Of a stretch of DNA of 9,281 nt, positions 5,919-9,281 are shown piece by piece. Origin of the DNA: Candidatus Sabulitectum sp. (GTDB lineage: Bacteria > Fermentibacterota > Fermentibacteria > Fermentibacterales > JCC-6); assembly GCA_023136985.1 (NCBI GenBank), contig JAGLQD010000046.1:1-9281 (forward strand), read 5' to 3'. Each line of letters opens with the position of its first letter. The first letter of the stretch is position 1. The position numbers and the translations under genes were made by a program. A model generated the notes under the pieces. The model saw only the letters and a program-made list of their open reading frames with translations. It ran no database searches and was not told the origin of the DNA.

Positions 5919-8681
5919 TTGAAACACACTGATTTTTACAAGCTGACGCCAGTCGAGGCACTTGCAGAGCTTAATTCAAGCAGGAAAGGCCTTTCCAGAG
6001 AAAAGGCCGCAGCCTACAGGCGTGAGCATGGTTCAAACGAGATTGAAGTCGAGAAGCCTGTACCCAAATGGCTGGTGTTTCTCTCGCAATTTAAAGAACT
6101 GCTTGTTATCGTTCTTATTGTGGCTGGCGTAATATCAATTGCAGTCGGAAGTTACCAGGATGGCGCAGTGATGTTCGTTATCGTTCTGGTCAATGCGGTC
6201 ATCGGTTTTGTTCAGGAGTACAAAGCCGGCAAAATTATTGAGAAATTGAAAGCTCTTATTAAATCACCTGCAAAGGTCATTGTTGACGGGCAGCTTACTG
6301 AACTGCCCCAGTCTGATCTTGTGCCCGGCGATATTGTCGAGGTGGAGGCCGGAGACAAGATACCAGCAGATATCAGACTGCTTGAAGCATACAATCTGCG
6401 GACCAATGACTTTTCCCTTACCGGTGAATCCATGCCCCAGGAGAAAGATACCGAAGCAGTTCATGGAGAGGCAATTCTGGCGGACAGGCACAACATGGCT
6501 TACACAGGCACTACTGTTGCCGCAGGAAGCGCTACCGGGGTTGTGATCCGTACAGGCAGGAATACAGAGATGGGTAAGATCGCCTGTATGGCCTCTGATA
6601 CTGTTACTGCAATGTCTCCGCTTCAGATGGAGCTGAACATTCTTGCCCGTTGGCTTACTGCGGTTGTTGTGCTCTTAAGTGCTGTGCTTTTCTTCGTTGG
6701 GGTTCAGCAGGGTTTTACAGTTATTAACAGCTTGATCTATGCATTGGGTATTGCTGTTGCATCGGTGCCCCAGGCTCTTCCAGCTCAGGTTACTGTTGCT
6801 CTGAGTGCAGCCAGCAAAAGACTGGCTGACCGTAAGGTTGTTGTAAAGAATCTGCCCAGTGTGGAAACTCTGGGATCAACCTCTGTGATATGCACTGATA
6901 AGACAGGAACACTTACCAAAAATGAAATGACTGTAACCGGTTTATGGTTTAACGGCGCTGAATACAATGTGCGAGGGCTGGGTTACAAACCGGAGGGAAG
7001 CATTCACCACCTTGACGGCAGCAAGCTTTCCCAGGAACAGATAGATGAGATGGAGATCATGCTTGATGCAGGAACAATGGCATCAAATGCAGAGATACAC
7101 CAACCGGACAAAGATCACGCCAGTTGGTATCCCATAGGTGACCCCACCGAAGCTGCGCTTATCACCCTTTCAACCAAGGTTGGCACCAGAAGCCCTGTTG
7201 AGGATGAGGAAAATCCCGAGATAAAGGAATTTCCTTTCGATGCAGTACGAAAGAGGATGAGTTCTGTAAGACAGTTCGGCGAGAAACATAAGCTCGCCAT
7301 GAAAGGCGCCACAGGAAGCGTTCTTTCTGTAAGTAAATACATCTACCGTGACGGAAGATCAGTTCCCATCACAGAGAAAGACATAGAAGAGATAACCAGG
7401 CTGAATGAAGAGTATTCGGATAGGGCACTCAGGGTGCTTGCCATTGCTTTCCGTCCGCTGGAAAAAGACGGGTCGGATTACACCATGGAATCCGTTGAGA
7501 AAGATGTAGTCTTCCTGGGGCTCGTATTTATGATGGATCCCCCAAAAGAGGGAGTGAAAGAGGCTATTGCCTCCTGTCATGAGGCAAATATCCGGGTAAT
7601 AATAATGACCGGTGACCATGCCATAACTGCAAAGGCAATTGGCCGGGAGGTTGGTCTTTCTAAAGATGGAGATCCACTTGTTTACACCGGCGTTGATCTT
7701 GAGAGTATGGATGATGCTGGGCTCGGTGACATTCTCGCAGGGGGGAAGGCAATTGTTTTCAGCAGAGTGAACCCTGAACACAAGCTTCGTATCGTTACCA
7801 TTCTTGAAGATCAGGGTGAGGTTGTGGCTGTTACCGGTGATGGCGTAAATGATGCTCCCGCTTTGAAGAAAGCAAACATCGGGGTTGCCATGGGCATTAC
7901 CGGCACTGATGTATCCAAAGAGGCTGCTGAGCTTATTCTTCTTGATGACAGTTTTACTTCACTGGTGTATGCAGTTCAGGAGGGGCGTACTATCTATGCC
8001 AACCTCAAGAAAACAGTGCTTGCTTCCATGACTACAAATGCCGCAGAGCTTGGTGTTGTTATTCTGGGTTTGATTGCCGTTTCCCTGGGTGACTGGGCAA
8101 TTCCTATTCTTGCAATTCAGATACTGGCTATTGATCTTCTTGCAGAAGTGCTGCCTCTTACATTCCTTACCTTTGACCCTTCTTCAAAGAGCATCATGAA
8201 GGAAGCGCCAAGAGATCTCAAAGCCCACATCATGAACAGGGAAACTTCAATAGAAGTTCTTCTTCTGGGTGCCCTGATAGGCCTGCTTGCATTTGGCAAC
8301 TACGCGTACAGCGGAATCAGAGCAGGAATAACCTTTTTCAGCGGTGAAGTTTCAGGCAATGCTGACTACATGAGAGCCACCACCATCGCCTATCTGACAA
8401 TTGCATTCTGCCAGTTCGTTAATGTTCTTTCCAGGAGGTTTTACTACAAATCCATATTCAACAGGAATTTTTTCACCAACCGGATCCTGCTCTGGTCAAT
8501 TATTGGTTCAGCAGCGATGATCCTTCTCTTTGTGAACATTCCTGTCATGGCGGGATTCCTTTACTTCGCTCCACTCCGGTTGAATGACTGGCTCTGTGTT
8601 GCCGGTTCCACATCTATTTTTCTTGTAGTGTTTGAGCTTTTGAAAGTTGGTAGAAGATTCAGGAGGGGAAGGCAGAATTGA
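5919..8681 (+). CDS. P2-type cation-transporting ATPase with changed ion-site residues
   Basis: A complete 920-residue P-type ATPase that pumps a cation across the membrane using ATP. Order: N-terminal actuator part with a cation-ATPase N-domain-like start; M1-M2 (51-100); TGES with Glu170; M3-M4 (243-295); the phosphorylation motif with Asp327 (CTDKTGTLT); nucleotide-binding KGA (Lys462); TGD (564-566); TGDGVNDAPAL (639-649); then M5-M10. It resembles Ca2+ (SERCA/PacL) and Na,K pumps. At the ion site, however, M4 reads PQALP (Gln285 for the usual Glu of PEGLP), M5 keeps Asn707 and Glu710, and M6 reads DLLAE (Asp739, Ala742, Glu743 where SERCA has Asn796, Thr799, Asp800). Ion specificity is therefore open. 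The start is TTG with AAGGA six bases upstream. The stop overlaps the next gene by four bases. Confidence 0.93.
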   Translation: MKHTDFYKLTPVEALAELNSSRKGLSREKAAAYRREHGSNEIEVEKPVPKWLVFLSQFKELLVIVLIVAGVISIAVGSYQDGAVMFVIVLVNAVIGFVQEYKAGKIIEKLKALIKSPAKVIVDGQLTELPQSDLVPGDIVEVEAGDKIPADIRLLEAYNLRTNDFSLTGESMPQEKDTEAVHGEAILADRHNMAYTGTTVAAGSATGVVIRTGRNTEMGKIACMASDTVTAMSPLQMELNILARWLTAVVVLLSAVLFFVGVQQGFTVINSLIYALGIAVASVPQALPAQVTVALSAASKRLADRKVVVKNLPSVETLGSTSVICTDKTGTLTKNEMTVTGLWFNGAEYNVRGLGYKPEGSIHHLDGSKLSQEQIDEMEIMLDAGTMASNAEIHQPDKDHASWYPIGDPTEAALITLSTKVGTRSPVEDEENPEIKEFPFDAVRKRMSSVRQFGEKHKLAMKGATGSVLSVSKYIYRDGRSVPITEKDIEEITRLNEEYSDRALRVLAIAFRPLEKDGSDYTMESVEKDVVFLGLVFMMDPPKEGVKEAIASCHEANIRVIIMTGDHAITAKAIGREVGLSKDGDPLVYTGVDLESMDDAGLGDILAGGKAIVFSRVNPEHKLRIVTILEDQGEVVAVTGDGVNDAPALKKANIGVAMGITGTDVSKEAAELILLDDSFTSLVYAVQEGRTIYANLKKTVLASMTTNAAELGVVILGLIAVSLGDWAIPILAIQILAIDLLAEVLPLTFLTFDPSSKSIMKEAPRDLKAHIMNRETSIEVLLLGALIGLLAFGNYAYSGIRAGITFFSGEVSGNADYMRATTIAYLTIAFCQFVNVLSRRFYYKSIFNRNFFTNRILLWSIIGSAAMILLFVNIPVMAGFLYFAPLRLNDWLCVAGSTSIFLVVFELLKVGRRFRRGRQN

Positions 8682-9079
8682 GTTCTTATGGTAGAAGAAG
8701 CAGACTGAAATTGTTTGTTCTGTTGTTGCTGGTCATAGCTGCGGGTCTTTTTTCCAGATCTGAGTATTCTTCTGCTCTGCCGGGATTCATTCAGAACTAT
8801 GCTGGAGATACGCTGTGGGCGCTGGCTCTTTACATCGTTCTGGCTTTCTTTTCTCCAGGAGCAGGGGCAAAGGAACTTCTGTTCATTTCCTTAATCATTT
8901 CATTCGCCATTGAGTTCAGCCAGCTTTATCAGGCGGATTGGATCAACTCTGTGCGGAATACAAAACCCGGTGGATTGATTCTGGGATATGGTTTCAAATG
9001 GTCCGACCTGCTCTGTTATTCCGCAGGTATTTTTACTGGTTTCGTAATTGATTCCCGGAGGAGAAACCTTCGGAAGTAG
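8678..9079 (+). CDS. DUF2809 family integral membrane protein
   Basis: A 133-residue membrane protein matching the DUF2809 pattern, which has no assigned function and some likeness to VanZ-type proteins. Signatures are GLFSR after the first helix, YAGDTLWALALY (41-52), FAIEFSQLYQADW (76-88) and LGYGFKWSDLLCYSAGI (102-118). Four membrane helices are expected, near 10-25, 45-60, 66-82 and 109-125, with a basic N-terminus and a basic tail RRRNLRK. The TTG start overlaps the ATPase stop (TTGA), with GGAGG about a dozen bases upstream. This overlap implies translational coupling to the pump. Acidic and Trp residues in the signature lie within or next to helices, which may matter for function. Confidence 0.85.
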   Translation: MSSYGRRSRLKLFVLLLLVIAAGLFSRSEYSSALPGFIQNYAGDTLWALALYIVLAFFSPGAGAKELLFISLIISFAIEFSQLYQADWINSVRNTKPGGLILGYGFKWSDLLCYSAGIFTGFVIDSRRRNLRK

Positions 9080-9098
9080 TTGTTCATAAGGAGTGGAA

Positions 9099-9281
9099 AT
9101 GGTACTATTTATGTTGATTTGTTCCATGGCAATGGTTCCAGGCGGTGTGATTCACAGCGGTTCAGAAGTGGTGACAGTGGATGATATGATCGATGCTCTT
9201 TCTCAGGTGGAGATCGTATTTATCGGAGAGAAGCACGATGATTCCTTTGCCCATAACTGGGAATTGTTCATCTGGCAGGCT
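9099..9281 (+). CDS. ChaN-like (haem-binding uptake/Tiki superfamily) protein, 3' partial
   Basis: Only the first 61 codons are in the window; the frame is open to the last base. The protein starts with a hydrophobic stretch that could be a signal peptide (MVLFMLICSMAMVPGGVIHS), lacking the usual basic residues. Then comes VEIVFIGEKHDDSFAHNWEL, matching the first conserved block of the ChaN/DUF399 family (GE-x-H-D, with a later His). ChaN of Campylobacter jejuni binds haem, and the superfamily includes Tiki and TraB proteins with a GxxH motif; whether this one binds haem or acts as a protease cannot be told from this fragment. AAGGAG lies five bases before the ATG. It follows the DUF2809 gene by 19 bases and is probably in the same operon. 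Confidence 0.75.
   Translation, partial: MVLFMLICSMAMVPGGVIHSGSEVVTVDDMIDALSQVEIVFIGEKHDDSFAHNWELFIWQA

Noticed and set aside
7359..7781. 140-codon minus-strand frame inside the ATPase gene
   Set aside because: It is antisense to the conserved N and P domains, with no binding site or family motif seen.

Overview
The window is a piece of a bacterial chromosome, probably a metagenomic contig, with an abrupt change of character near base 1,480. Bases 1 to about 1,480 are AT-rich: I counted 17 G/C in each of the 60-base blocks 61-120, 1321-1380 and 1381-1440. They encode a VCBS/FG-GAP plus ASPIC/UnbV protein of the kind common in Flavobacteriia. From about 1,480 onward the DNA is richer in G/C (29 of 60 in 1501-1560, 30 of 60 in 2101-2160). 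The same reading frame there continues into a different protein, ending in a type IX secretion style C-terminal sorting domain. The two parts meet at a conserved Asp-rich calcium-binding repeat, so this is either a recombinant gene or, more likely, an assembly chimera. The organism of the right-hand 7.8 kb looks like a member of the FCB group (Fermentibacterota-like is my guess, by recognition of protein style only).

Layout: (1) 1-2253, the chimeric repeat protein, 5' end outside the window. (2) 2254-2630, a 377-base gap with inverted repeats, four tandem 12-base repeats and a near-consensus sigma70-type promoter. (3) 2631-3235, a two-gene toxin-antitoxin module: a ribbon-helix-helix antitoxin and a MazF/PemK-family toxin. 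(4) 3250-4143 on the minus strand, an EamA/DMT-family transporter converging on the toxin gene. (5) 4329-5498, a membrane-anchored polyferredoxin of the NapH/CcoG-like type. (6) 5635-9281, a tight plus-strand cluster: a DUF202 membrane protein, a P2-type cation ATPase with changed ion-site residues, a DUF2809 membrane protein and the start of a ChaN-like protein.

How they work together: the toxin and antitoxin form one autoregulated unit. The last four genes are spaced or overlapped as an operon would be, suggesting a membrane ion-handling or metal/haem-related unit, but their joint role is inference. The points most worth a second look are the chimeric junction, the rearranged carboxylates in the ATPase ion site, the Arg-to-His change at the toxin active site, and the 12-base repeats over the toxin-antitoxin promoter. 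I found no strong evidence for a wholly new system.
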